Of a stretch of 64,000 bases of DNA, positions 26,049 through 34,552 are shown piece by piece. The stretch comes from Bryobacterales bacterium (GTDB lineage: Bacteria > Acidobacteriota > Terriglobia > Bryobacterales > Bryobacteraceae). A model generated the notes under the pieces. It saw nothing but the letters and a program-made list of their open reading frames with translations. It searched no databases and was not told the DNA's origin. The stretch lies in NCBI GenBank assembly GCA_003166865.1, contig PMUP01000030.1, forward strand, positions 1 through 64,000, in the 5' to 3' direction. The translations under genes and the position numbers were made by a program. How positions within the stretch are numbered: position 1 is the first letter of the stretch; each line of letters starts with the position of its first letter.

Positions 26049-27410
26049 GTGGAGAGAATGACCATCAGCCGCCGGAGGCTGTTCGCTGGCGCAGCCGCGG
26101 CCGCGCTTTCCAGTATTTTGGGAGCAGCCGATCGCGCGGATCCGTCGCGAATGATCGTCCGGTCGCCCCGGCCGGAAGATCTCGAGATGCCGCTGGACGG
26201 CTTTACCGATTGGATCACACCGATCGATCGATTCTTTGTCCGCTGTCATACCTACACACCCACGGTAAATCTAAGCGGGTGGAGTCTGAAGGTAGATGGC
26301 GTAGTCGAACACCCGATAACGCTGACGATGGACGATCTCAAAAAACTTCCGCGAGTGGAGCTGGTTGGCGTATTGGAGTGCGCAGGCAATGGAAGAAGCT
26401 TCTACCAGCCGCGCGTTCCGGGCACGCAGTGGGCCTTCGGCTCGGTCGGCAATGCGCGCTGGGCGGGAGTGCGCCTTCGGGACGTCTTGAAAAAAACGGG
26501 CCTCAAAAGTTCCGCCCAGCAGATTCTGTTTGACGGCGCCGATGTCCCAATCGGCAAGATGCCTGATTTTCAACGTACCATCCCCACGGCCAAGGCGCTC
26601 CATCCCGATACCTTGCTGGCCTACGAAATGAACGGCCAAAGCTTGCCCGTCCAGCATGGATTTCCGTTGCGGGTAATCGCGCCCGGATGGGCGGGCGCTT
26701 CGTGGGTGAAATGGTTGCAGCACATTGAGGTGCTCGATCATGAATTCGAGGGCTTCTGGATGAAGTCGGCCTACCGGCATCCCACGCGCCCAGTCCCCCC
26801 GGGCACGGCGGTTGACGCGTCCGAGATGGTGCCAGTCACCGATCTCAACGTCAAGTCCGTGATCGCAACTCCCGCCGGTTGGGCCAAGCCAGGGCCGGTG
26901 CGCGTTCGAGGCGCGGCATGGTCCAACACTTCGCCTGTCAGCAAGGTCGATGTTTCCACCGATGGTGGCCAGAGCTGGAAACAGGCCAAGCTCATCGGCC
27001 GGCAAACTCAATACGGCTGGCGAATTTGGCAATATGATTGGAAGCCAGCCGAGGGCAGTTACACGCTCATGTCCCGTGCGACGAACATGGCCGGACGAAC
27101 GCAGCCGCTTAGTCAGGAATGGAATCCCCCTGGCTATTTGTGGAATGTTGCCCAGCCGGTCGCTCTTACCATCTCGGCCCAAGCTCCATCCAGCGCGGTC
27201 ACCGAATCGGCGGGGCCACAAGCCTCCTATCCGGATGGCTATCAGGCCGCTTGCTTCGGTTGCCATGATGAGCACCTAATGCAGCAGCAACGTCTAACCG
27301 GCGCACAGTGGGACCGCGAGATTAACAAGATGACAGGCTGGGGCGCCCAAATCAAACCCCAGGATCGTGACGCGATTCTAAACTATTTGTCCAACCGGTT
27401 TAAACAGTAA
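26049..27410 (+). CDS. Sulfite-oxidase-type molybdenum enzyme fused to a C-terminal cytochrome c motif
   Basis: 453 residues from GTG 26049 (ATG 26058 also possible), with a Tat signal (SRRRLFAGAAAAALSSILG). The molybdopterin core is clear: LVGVLECAGNGRSFYQPRVPG contains the Cys that ligates Mo, QHGFPLRVIAPGWAGASWVKWL is the cofactor-binding stretch, and a dimerisation beta-domain follows (VRVRGAAWSN, VDVSTDGGQSW). After a short linker comes ACFGCHDEHLMQQQRL, a CxxCH haem site, in a region of only about 60 residues. This fuses the roles of SorA and SorB of bacterial sulfite dehydrogenases in one periplasmic chain. The substrate could be sulfite or another oxidisable compound. Confidence 0.88.
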   Translation: MERMTISRRRLFAGAAAAALSSILGAADRADPSRMIVRSPRPEDLEMPLDGFTDWITPIDRFFVRCHTYTPTVNLSGWSLKVDGVVEHPITLTMDDLKKLPRVELVGVLECAGNGRSFYQPRVPGTQWAFGSVGNARWAGVRLRDVLKKTGLKSSAQQILFDGADVPIGKMPDFQRTIPTAKALHPDTLLAYEMNGQSLPVQHGFPLRVIAPGWAGASWVKWLQHIEVLDHEFEGFWMKSAYRHPTRPVPPGTAVDASEMVPVTDLNVKSVIATPAGWAKPGPVRVRGAAWSNTSPVSKVDVSTDGGQSWKQAKLIGRQTQYGWRIWQYDWKPAEGSYTLMSRATNMAGRTQPLSQEWNPPGYLWNVAQPVALTISAQAPSSAVTESAGPQASYPDGYQAACFGCHDEHLMQQQRLTGAQWDREINKMTGWGAQIKPQDRDAILNYLSNRFKQ

Positions 27411-27532
27411 CCAGTCCAATCGGACCCCGAAACGGCCGCCCGAACCGCAAAAGTCCATGATCCGCTGCTCGGAGTTCGGTACTTTTTGCGGCCCTCACCG
27501 TATAAGTCTCGTATCTTCTTTAGGGGGCTCGA

Positions 27533-30091
27533 ATGCAGAATCTGTCCGGCACGCTTCGCTATACCCTGCGACAGTTCCGGCTCTCGCCGGTATTTACTAC
27601 CGCCGCCATATTGACGCTGGCCTTGGGAATCGGCGGCACCACCGCAATCTTCACGTTGATCCATGCGGTGATGCTACGCTCTTTACCCGTTTCCGATCCG
27701 GCGCTTCTGTATCGTGTCGGTGACGGCGACGATTGTTGCGTGGAAGGCGGCCCGCAAGACCGGTGGGGAATGTTCTCTTTCCCGCTGTATGAGCGCTTGA
27801 AAGCAGCGACACCGGAATTCGAAGAAGTGGCTGCGTTTCAGGCGGCCGGCAACCGGGTAAGCGTGCGCCGGGAGGGGGCTACAATGGCGGCCAAACCTCT
27901 GCGGTCCGAGTATGTCACGGGCAACTATTTCTCCACCCTGGGCGTGAGGGCGTTTGGAGGCCGTCTTCTCACCTCGGTCGACGATCAGCCGTCCTCGCCG
28001 CCAGTGGCAGTAATCAGCCATCAAAGCTGGCAGACGGACTATGGGGCCGACCCTTCGGTGGTGGGTTCCACGTTCGTTGTAGAGGGGCATCCGTTCACCA
28101 TCATCGGCGTGACTCCGCCGGGATTTTTTGGCGACACGTTGCGGAGCAATCCGCCCGATATCTGGATGCCGGTTCAACAGGAGCCTATGATCGCCGGCGA
28201 CAGCGCGCTGCTGCATCAATCCATATCCGCATGGTTGCGAATGATCGGCCGCCTCCGTCCAGGCGCTTCCACTGCCGGCATGGCGCCGCGCCTAACCGGA
28301 ATCCTGCGGCAGTGGATGCAGCATGACTCGGGCTATCCCGCCAATTGGATGGCGGGCATCATCCAAATGCTTCCCAAGCAAGTGATCAACGTGGTTCCCG
28401 CGGGCGCCGGTGTCGCGGAGATGAAGGAAGAGTATGGCCGCAGCCTCCAGATTTTGCTCGTCGTCTGCGGTATGGTCCTGCTGATAGCCTGTGCGAATGT
28501 GGCGAACCTGCTGCTGGCTCGCGCGGTTGCGCGTCGAACACAAACCGCTCTACGAATCGCGGTCGGCGCCAGCAGGCGGCAGATCGTTGCACAGGCGCTG
28601 CTGGAAAGCGTGCTGTTGGCAGTCGCCGGCGGCCTGGCGGGCCTCGTGGTTGCAGTAGCCGCCGCACGGTTGCTTCTGGTTCTGGCATTCCGAAGCTCGC
28701 ACTTTCTTCCCATCAGCGTGCTTCCGTCGCCGCTGGTGTTGGCGTTTGCCTTCGGCGTGGCCCTTTTGACGGGAATCATTTTCGGCGCTGCTCCGGCCTG
28801 GTTCGCTACCCGGACCGATCCGGTGGACGCGTTGCGCGGTTCAGGCCGCAGCACCACGGATCACTCGGGGTTCGCTCGCAAGGCGCTGCTGATCGTGCAG
28901 GCGGCTTTGTCGGTGGTCTTAGTGGCCGGAGCAACCATGCTGGCGCGCAGTCTCAATAAGCTGGAGCACCAGAGCTTCGGATACCGGACGGAAGGGCGCG
29001 TCGTAATTTCGTTGAACGCACCGCCCGCTACTTACTCCCTGCCAAAGTTGCAGGCCCTTTATCGCCGGCTAGAGGAAGCCTTGAACGGGCTCCCGGGCAT
29101 AAAAGGATCTGGACTCGCTCTGTACAACCCGCTGACTAACAACTGGGGCGAGATGATTCTAGTGTCCGGCCATCCCGCGCCCACTATGAGCGAAGAGGAT
29201 GACGCCTCTTGGGATCGCGTCAGCGCCGATTATCTTCAGAACTTCGGGATGACAGTGCTCCGCGGGCGAAACTTTAGCATGGCGGACAACGAAACGACGG
29301 CGCCCGTGGCAATCGTCAACGAAGCTTTCGTCAAACGCTTTTTCAAGAGCGACGAAGATCCACTGGGGCAGCATTTCGGCATGGATCTACCGCAGAACGC
29401 TGGAACGTTCCGCATTGTCGGCATCGTGCGGGACGCGAAGTTCGCGAGCTGGGCGATGAGAAGACCGGCTCTTCCGATGTTTTACGTGCCGCTGGCGCAG
29501 AACGCCGCTTATACAGACAGGATCATGAAGAGGGTGGAAGTGCAGTCCCATTTCATCGGCGGAATGATGCTGGTGACCGAGGTCCCGCCCGGCGTGCTTG
29601 AGCCGGCGATCAAGCGCATTTTAGCAGGACTCGATCCCAACCTGACGATCAACAGCTTGAGGACCATGGAGCAGCAGGTCTCGCTGACCTTTGATCAGGA
29701 GCGCGCCGTGGCCAGCCTGGCCGAACTGTTTGGGGTCGTTGCTCTGCTGTTAGCTGCTGTTGGACTCTATGGAGTGACCGCCTACACGGTTGCGCAGCGA
29801 ACCAATGAGATCGGGATTCGCATGGCGCTCGGCGCCGACCGCGCAAACGTGGTTCGATACGTACTGCGTGGAGCTTTTGTTCGCGTGGCAGTCGGGCTTG
29901 GGCTGGGCCTCCCCTTGGCGATCGGCGCCGGACGCCTGATCTCAAATCAGTTGTACGATGTTTCTTTCTGGGACCCGCTCGCGTTGACACTAGCTGCGAC
30001 CGCTCTCGCCATTTGCTCCCTGGTCGCGGCCCTGATTCCAGCCACCGTCGCCGCGTCCATCTCACCAATGACCGCGCTCAGAGCCGAGTAG
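27533..30091 (+). CDS. Large MacB/FtsX-like ABC permease (acidobacterial orphan type)
   Basis: 852 residues preceded by AGGGGG and a candidate -10 (TATAAG). It begins with QNLSGTLRYTLRQFRLSPVFTTAAILTLALGIG, the signature start of the duplicated orphan permeases of Acidobacteria. Two copies of the MacB periplasmic region plus FtsX domain follow: membrane segments near 25-45, 280-305, 335-365, 385-410 and 430-450, then around 735-760, 785-810 and 820-845. No ATPase gene is adjacent, which is normal for this group. Function unproven; export or envelope signalling is inferred. Confidence 0.88.
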   Translation: MQNLSGTLRYTLRQFRLSPVFTTAAILTLALGIGGTTAIFTLIHAVMLRSLPVSDPALLYRVGDGDDCCVEGGPQDRWGMFSFPLYERLKAATPEFEEVAAFQAAGNRVSVRREGATMAAKPLRSEYVTGNYFSTLGVRAFGGRLLTSVDDQPSSPPVAVISHQSWQTDYGADPSVVGSTFVVEGHPFTIIGVTPPGFFGDTLRSNPPDIWMPVQQEPMIAGDSALLHQSISAWLRMIGRLRPGASTAGMAPRLTGILRQWMQHDSGYPANWMAGIIQMLPKQVINVVPAGAGVAEMKEEYGRSLQILLVVCGMVLLIACANVANLLLARAVARRTQTALRIAVGASRRQIVAQALLESVLLAVAGGLAGLVVAVAAARLLLVLAFRSSHFLPISVLPSPLVLAFAFGVALLTGIIFGAAPAWFATRTDPVDALRGSGRSTTDHSGFARKALLIVQAALSVVLVAGATMLARSLNKLEHQSFGYRTEGRVVISLNAPPATYSLPKLQALYRRLEEALNGLPGIKGSGLALYNPLTNNWGEMILVSGHPAPTMSEEDDASWDRVSADYLQNFGMTVLRGRNFSMADNETTAPVAIVNEAFVKRFFKSDEDPLGQHFGMDLPQNAGTFRIVGIVRDAKFASWAMRRPALPMFYVPLAQNAAYTDRIMKRVEVQSHFIGGMMLVTEVPPGVLEPAIKRILAGLDPNLTINSLRTMEQQVSLTFDQERAVASLAELFGVVALLLAAVGLYGVTAYTVAQRTNEIGIRMALGADRANVVRYVLRGAFVRVAVGLGLGLPLAIGAGRLISNQLYDVSFWDPLALTLAATALAICSLVAALIPATVAASISPMTALRAE

Positions 30092-30129
30092 TCGCGGCCC
30101 GCTGGCAACTAAGAGTCTTGATTTGCAAC

Positions 30130-30173
30130 TGGTGCGGATGAGAGGACTTGAACCTCCACTCCCTTGCGAGAAC
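30130..30173 (-). repeat. Left attachment-site copy: 3' end of tRNA-Leu
   Basis: 44 bases identical to positions 33923-33966, i.e. the T arm, variable arm and CCA end of the tRNA-Leu gene, in the same orientation. The match continues with three mismatches to about 30186 and then ends. The anticodon stem cannot pair here, so this is a fragment, not a tRNA. Such a direct repeat of a tRNA 3' end is what site-specific integration at a tRNA gene leaves at the far end of an element. Confidence 0.85.
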
Positions 30174-30299
30174 TAAAACCTGAATCCCTGCGGCATTGTA
30201 TCCTCCACGCGCCTGGGCTCGCATCGCAATGGATTTGCGCTGGTGCCGGTTGCGTCCATTTGCTTCAGGTGGCGTGGTGACAAGTACAAGCTCAAGTAA

Positions 30300-30605
30300 A
30301 GTACTCTGCCCCAGCCCGCGGCCTTTCCGCCCTGCAAGCGACCTGACCTTGACGCCCGTTGACGCATTTTTGCTAGTGCGCGGAATGGTGGCCTTACCTC
30401 GCACAATGGCGGCGGGGATCGCTTCATTGTCGGAGGGCACTTCGCCCTTGCCGGGAATCATGCCAGCATCCTGTTGGGGGTGCTGCCGCACATTGTGGAT
30501 ATCCGCAAAAAATCGGACAGGGCAGCAATGCGCTGGTCTCTGGAGCGGATGATGCAGGAGTTGCGCGAGCCACAGCCGGGCGGCTTTCTGGTCGCACAAC
30601 ACCTC
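30300..30605 (+). pseudogene. Remnant of an AraC-family regulator (cupin-type sensor part)
   Basis: Two reading frames joined by a frameshift near 30379 give SPRPFRPASDLTLTPVDAFLLV and then RNGGLTSHNGGGDRFIVGGHF, VLPHIVDIRKKSDRAAMRWS and LERMMQELREPQPGGFLVAQ. This is the sensor half of the cupin-6 type AraC regulators. The start, and the whole DNA-binding half after 30605, are missing. It lies inside the tRNA-bounded island. Confidence 0.65.
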
Positions 30606-30776
30606 AAGCCCGCTATACCAATCAAATCGCAAGCTTGCGCGCATCAGCAAGAGACATTTCCACAGTCATCTGGCGACTGATACCGGGAGTGTCTTCCGGT
30701 GTCACGGTTCCCTCGTATGTGAAGTGAAACACCTTCAGTGGTATGGAGCACAATGGCGAGGATCAGTTTTTTGGCT
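30606..30776. other. Degenerate region inside the island
   Basis: No convincing gene. On the minus strand, short stretches (HFTYEGTVTPEDTPG and the start PTTEAKKLILAIVLHT) look protein-like but lie in different frames, so they may be the ends of a decayed small gene. Apart from this I see nothing. Confidence 0.35.
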
Positions 30777-31037
30777 TCAGTCGTTGGCATCTAATCCTCG
30801 TGCCTTGCGCTCTTCGTGTGCTTTTACTGCACGCTTCGCTCTGTCAATGATTTCAGGAAGGTCAAAATCAGCCTGGACCTCGGCCATCTCTTTTGGATGG
30901 TTTCTAACCCATTCGGCGATGTCGCGCGTTAAATCAGGATCGTCAATACCAAGTTCTTGGAGAAAGGCGGCATCGCGGAATCTGGCATCCCAGTCTTCAG
31001 GTGGCATAGGTGCGCCCTCCATAGCGCTCAACTCCAT
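30777..31037 (-). CDS. Small hypothetical protein in island
   Basis: 86 residues, acidic and helical (DLTRDIAEWVRNHPKEMAEVQADFDLPEIIDRAKRAVKAHEERKA read in pieces), no signal peptide. No good ribosome-binding site is seen before ATG 31037, and ATG 31007 is an alternative. The size and composition would suit an antitoxin-like or accessory protein, but I do not recognise the family. The 240 bases upstream hold nothing visible. Confidence 0.5.
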   Translation of the reverse strand: MELSAMEGAPMPPEDWDARFRDAAFLQELGIDDPDLTRDIAEWVRNHPKEMAEVQADFDLPEIIDRAKRAVKAHEERKARGLDAND

Positions 31038-31279
31038 TTTAATTTTGGCCCCGCCGCGAGGCGCTCATTTACAATCCTTACGGGGCTCGACCCGGTTAAT
31101 CTAATCCTTTAGCTCAACTTTTACTGGGAACCTCAAGAATGACGTAAGAAACCGAAGCACCGTTTCGTACACTTGAATAACAAATACTTATCGGCTGCCG
31201 TGCCATGCTTATGGCCCCAGGAGCACGGCTAGCATTACATTCATCAGTGCGAACGCGACTTGCAGCAGTATCGTTTTAG

Positions 31280-32119
31280 TCAAGTGAGGAATTGCTCCAA
31301 TGAGCCGTTGTATGGCAACCCCCCGAGAGAACGGATCACGGCGGAGGCGATTGCCTCCAGTTTGGTCAAGATGGCTCCAAGTTTCTCTCGATCATGGGGT
31401 AACTTCCCATCGTGGACGAGATCCGAGCGAGCGCCGAATAAACTACCAAGGCCAAGTTTCGCTTTGACTTCAGTGGTTGACCGTCCGGTCAACTGCGAAA
31501 GGTATTGGCTGATCGCTCCAATGTCCGACGTATCCTTCATGGGAAATACTTCGAGAACAGTCCATAGCCAGAGGAAGCGCTCTTCTCCTGGCTCCGTCGC
31601 AATTGCGCGAGCAAATAGCTTCGCCATCAATGTGAACCGTGCGTCGATGTCTGGATCGGCGCTCACGGCGCGTCTGAAGGCGTCGATACCACTTTCCAGG
31701 TTTTCGGGGCGAAACTTTACCGGGTTAGCCGTCAGGACCCACGAATCTCCGAACAACTTAGTCGGATCGCACAACCATCCACTCCACACCTCCATCTCGA
31801 ATAAACGCGGTGACAGAATTGCAGACATCTGGGCGATCACCCGATCAATGTGATCCTCGCAGTATTGCCGCTTACCAGGCTGCTCCTCGCTCCGAGCAAT
31901 CAAAGCCAGGTATGTGCGTCCTTCAGGAAATCGGATTCGCTGGTGCTGAAGAAGAGTGCTTGCTGCTCCGGAGGCCACAACACGCGGTCCAACAAGTGCG
32001 TCGTATTCGCGCGGGCCAAGGAACACCTCGATTTTAACTGGATCAACAATCACTTTCCCGTAGTTGCTCTGGACCAGGTTGGTCCAGTACAGCTTCATGT
32101 ACCTGAAGTACTGCGGCAT
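31280..32119 (-). CDS. Apea-like HEPN-domain protein
   Basis: 279 residues, no signal peptide or membrane segment. The C-terminal third has EERFLWLWTVLEVFPM, then LSQLTGRSTTEVKAKLGLGSLFGARSDLVHDGK in pieces, matching the HEPN domains of the Apea-like type. RSDLVH fits the R-x4-H motif that forms the active site of HEPN ribonucleases. Residues 1-150 are of unknown fold. Proteins like this occur as cargo of mobile elements and as anti-phage effectors, which suits its place in the tRNA-bounded island. An RNase activity is inferred, not shown. Confidence 0.6.
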   Translation of the reverse strand: MPQYFRYMKLYWTNLVQSNYGKVIVDPVKIEVFLGPREYDALVGPRVVASGAASTLLQHQRIRFPEGRTYLALIARSEEQPGKRQYCEDHIDRVIAQMSAILSPRLFEMEVWSGWLCDPTKLFGDSWVLTANPVKFRPENLESGIDAFRRAVSADPDIDARFTLMAKLFARAIATEPGEERFLWLWTVLEVFPMKDTSDIGAISQYLSQLTGRSTTEVKAKLGLGSLFGARSDLVHDGKLPHDREKLGAILTKLEAIASAVIRSLGGLPYNGSLEQFLT

Positions 32120-32228
32120 GGGTCTAAGGCTAGCATTACACCCTACCTCAAGTCCGAGCTGCTAACCGCCGAAGAAAGAATGTACGGAGGCCGGGTTGGG
32201 CTATCTGGGGAGCGGAGGCAAAAGGATC

Positions 32229-32939
32229 ATGACTAAGGTTTTTCTTTTCTTGCTTGGCATCGCGCAGGTATGCTTCGCACAGGTATGTATACCGGAAGTG
32301 CAGCCGCAACCTAATAACCCGTACTCATACATCAGAGGTGAGATCAAAGCACTCAAATGGATTCGGTACGCTCTAACGGAAATGCAGAAAATCCAGTCGC
32401 CCCTAGACGGGAACGACCAAGAGCGACTCCACAAGCTCGTCAACATGTACACAATCGCGGAAGCGGCTTCTGATGACTATAGCTGCGCGGCGCTGCTGCT
32501 TAAGAACTATAAGGACAGCAAAGACGACACGGTTGCCGACAGCGCTCAGACGCTGTTAAAGGTCATCGAAACCAGCACCCAGATAAACACAAAACTCGTA
32601 GGGACAATGGAGGCGCTATATAAAGCCGAAAAGTCCGAGGAGATCGATCAGGTGGGAATTGCGAAGATGCTTGCCAACGTCCAGAGCCTCCAAAAGGACG
32701 TTCGGAACCTCACGATGGTAGGGGTCAAGATGAGTACGTTCTCTGTTCTCCGCATACAGGGCGAGGACGATAATGCAAGGCCTGTAGCCTTCACAATATC
32801 CGAAAAGCAGCGCGCGGCCCTCTTGGGGGAAGCGCAAGAACTGCGTGCGGAGGGAAAGGATCAAAACTCCGTCGTGGATGGTTGCGCCGACATCCTCATC
32901 AGCATTTTGAAGAGCCAACTCCCAACGTCAGACCATTAG
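32229..32939 (+). CDS. Secreted hypothetical protein in island
   Basis: 236 residues from ATG 32229 with a signal peptide (TKVFLFLLGIAQVCFAQ) and GGAGG ten bases upstream. The mature part is alpha-helical and charged (LKWIRYALTEMQKIQ, QTLLKVIETSTQINTKLVGTMEALYKAEKS), without membrane segments or known motifs. It diverges from the HEPN gene with a 109-base gap. No family recognised. Confidence 0.6.
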   Translation: MTKVFLFLLGIAQVCFAQVCIPEVQPQPNNPYSYIRGEIKALKWIRYALTEMQKIQSPLDGNDQERLHKLVNMYTIAEAASDDYSCAALLLKNYKDSKDDTVADSAQTLLKVIETSTQINTKLVGTMEALYKAEKSEEIDQVGIAKMLANVQSLQKDVRNLTMVGVKMSTFSVLRIQGEDDNARPVAFTISEKQRAALLGEAQELRAEGKDQNSVVDGCADILISILKSQLPTSDH

Positions 32940-33035
32940 AAGGAGAGATCCCTTAGCGCCCAGTAGGGTGATCTCAGATTAGTAACCAGCAAGGATGTTC
33001 TTTTTAGTATATGGTGCTGATATGAGGGATCGAAG

Positions 33036-33353
33036 ATGTCGGAGGGCTTGATAGGTGGCGTGGTCGGTTCACTACTCACGATGTTTGGGAACTTTGTTCT
33101 CCACTGGTTGCAGACTCGGAATGCAACTAAACTTGATGAGGTGCGGAAAAAACTGCTTCACCGAATGTTGGGTACAAGGGACTGGCGTAAGCTTTCCACC
33201 CTATCTCGCGTCATTGGGGCGGATGCCAACACAACAAAACGGCTGCTGATCGAAGCCGGAGCACGCGGCTCGGAGCAACCCCGCGCTGATACCGAGGAAG
33301 TCTGGGGACTGATCTCCAAACATCCACTTGACCAGATCTCTGGCGACGACTAG
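33036..33353 (+). CDS. Small membrane-anchored hypothetical protein in island
   Basis: 105 residues, GAGG eight bases upstream of ATG 33036. An N-terminal hydrophobic stretch (LIGGVVGSLLTMFGNFVLHWL) is followed by a basic helical part (DWRKLSTLSRVIGADANTTKRLLIEAG) that looks like a small helix-turn-helix. Such proteins, with a membrane anchor and a short helical domain, are frequent in accessory regions. Function unknown. Confidence 0.55.
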   Translation: MSEGLIGGVVGSLLTMFGNFVLHWLQTRNATKLDEVRKKLLHRMLGTRDWRKLSTLSRVIGADANTTKRLLIEAGARGSEQPRADTEEVWGLISKHPLDQISGDD

Positions 33354-33433
33354 CCCGACGCGCAGCACGGCGATAACCTCGGACCCTGGATCGATCCCGA
33401 ACCGGGGCTGCGGATTTTGCCTAGAATTGAAGA

Positions 33434-33703
33434 ATGGCGCAAAGGTATTTCTGCGGCGAGTACGACCTGATCACGGGAAAGCAATGCGGCTTGGAATCGA
33501 AGCGCGTTCACGGCGGGCACGACTTCGCAACGGAGATAATCCTGCCAACCGGCAAAACCCTTGAAGAAATGCCAAGGAACCGAAAGGTTGAGCCGTTGCC
33601 GCTAGGCGTTCAGCACTGCATCCTGATTGAGTGTCCGGTGCATGGCCAAAAGTACCTCCTGAAGCCCACCAGCCATCATGTGGACAAGAAGTACCTGAAG
33701 TAG
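33434..33703 (+). CDS. Small hypothetical protein in island
   Basis: 89 residues, Cys- and His-containing (YFCGEYDLITGKQCG, HCILIECPVHGQKY). The paired Cys and His could bind a metal, but no known zinc-ribbon spacing is clear. The ribosome-binding site is weak (GAAGA). It is the last gene before the terminator and tRNA-Leu. Confidence 0.5.
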   Translation: MAQRYFCGEYDLITGKQCGLESKRVHGGHDFATEIILPTGKTLEEMPRNRKVEPLPLGVQHCILIECPVHGQKYLLKPTSHHVDKKYLK

Positions 33704-33874
33704 AATCCAGTAAAAGCGTTGTCCCGAATTGCCAGAGCGGAACACATGGTCGGTGACGGTTCCGCACCGTGATCCGGCAACGCGAAGCGGCAGGCCGCCA
33801 GTAGCAAATCCGAGCGCCGATCTGCTACCCGGCCCAAAGATTTGCTACCACATTTGCTACCCGCTTCAAAAACG
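33704..33874. other. Right-hand non-coding part of the island
   Basis: Apart from short repeats of TTTGCTAC (around 33798-33861) nothing coding is seen. Short direct repeats beside an attachment site sometimes mark integrase or excisionase binding, which is only a suggestion here. Confidence 0.3.
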
Positions 33875-33900
33875 CCCTCCAGTGACGGAGGGTATTTTCG
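33875..33900. terminator. Rho-independent terminator-like hairpin
   Basis: CCCTCC (33875-33880) and GGAGGG (33887-33892) form a 6-bp stem with a 6-base loop, followed by TATTTT and preceded by CAAAAACG. The flanks suit termination in either direction, for the last island gene (plus) or the tRNA (minus). Confidence 0.65.
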
Positions 33901-33922
33901 TTGCAACTCTTTTTTTTTCTGT

Positions 33923-34009
33923 TGGTGCGGATGAGAGGACTTGAACCTCCACTCCCTTGCGAGAACATGAACCTGAATCATGCGCGTCTGCCAATTCCGC
34001 CACATCCGC
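33923..34009 (-). tRNA. tRNA-Leu (CAG anticodon)
   Basis: Minus-strand gene of 87 bases including an encoded CCA (TGG on the plus strand at 33923-33925). The acceptor stem pairs GCGGATG at the 5' end with CATCCGC at the 3' end. The anticodon stem is CATGA/TCATG around the loop TTCAGGT, giving anticodon CAG. A long variable arm (TTCTCGCAAGGGAG) is typical of class II tRNAs such as Leu, and the T arm is GAGGTTCAAGTCCTC. Its 3' 44 bases are duplicated at 30130-30173, so it is the probable integration site of the neighbouring island. Confidence 0.95.
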
Positions 34010-34026
34010 AGGATGGTGGGCCGATC

Positions 34027-34512
34027 TTATTGTCGAGTAGGCCGCTTGCGGCTGTCAACCCGCACGGCAGCCGTTACCGTCTCCGACCCCACCGTCTTGC
34101 GCGACCGCAGCCGCTCAATCAAAACCAACACGCGCCGCTCAATCTCATCGCGCACCTCGCGGAAGACTTCTTCCGGCTCGCCGATCGGATCGGGAACGTC
34201 CCATTCTTCCACCGCCACCGGATTTCTCAACTGCAGCTCGTAACCAGACATGTTGATGATCAGGTCCACGCCGTCCATGCCGCCCCCGACGCGATCAATG
34301 CCCCGGCCCATCTCCTTGGGATAGAAATCGCCTAAGTCGATATCTTTTTCGAGCATTACCACGTGCGTGAGCGGGGCCACAGCCAGCGCTGGCGCAAGTC
34401 CAGCGCTCTGCGCTTCCAACACGTCCGAGCCGTGCGTGCGCGCGAAAGCCTCCGCCATTGGGCTTCGGCAAGCGTTGCCGAGGCATACGAATAACACCCG
34501 AGTAATTGCCAC
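34027..34512 (-). CDS. Low-molecular-weight protein-tyrosine-phosphatase-like protein
   Basis: 161 residues. The P-loop VLFVCLGNACRSPMAEAF contains the C-x5-R signature with catalytic Cys and Arg, and EEWDVPDPIGEP contains the general-acid Asp motif DP. The family contains protein tyrosine phosphatases and arsenate reductases. The C-terminal 30 residues (ERLRSRKTVGSETV onward) are an extension. It lies just upstream, in transcription terms, of the tRNA on the same strand. Either activity is possible. Confidence 0.85.
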   Translation of the reverse strand: MAITRVLFVCLGNACRSPMAEAFARTHGSDVLEAQSAGLAPALAVAPLTHVVMLEKDIDLGDFYPKEMGRGIDRVGGGMDGVDLIINMSGYELQLRNPVAVEEWDVPDPIGEPEEVFREVRDEIERRVLVLIERLRSRKTVGSETVTAAVRVDSRKRPTRQ

Positions 34513-34552
34513 TGATTATTAGTCTACCGGAGCACGCGCACTTCTCAGCCGT

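Noticed and set aside
30130..30210. Possible second complete tRNA-Leu
   Set aside because: Only the 3' part matches. The anticodon stem does not pair, and no 5' acceptor strand complementary to CATCCGC is present upstream.
33676..34005. 109-codon frame across tRNA-Leu containing VLAREWRFKSSHPHQ
   Set aside because: That peptide is simply the translation of the tRNA gene. The same peptide appears at the 30130-30173 copy. The part GSKCGSKS downstream was considered as an integrase tail but is too short to support.
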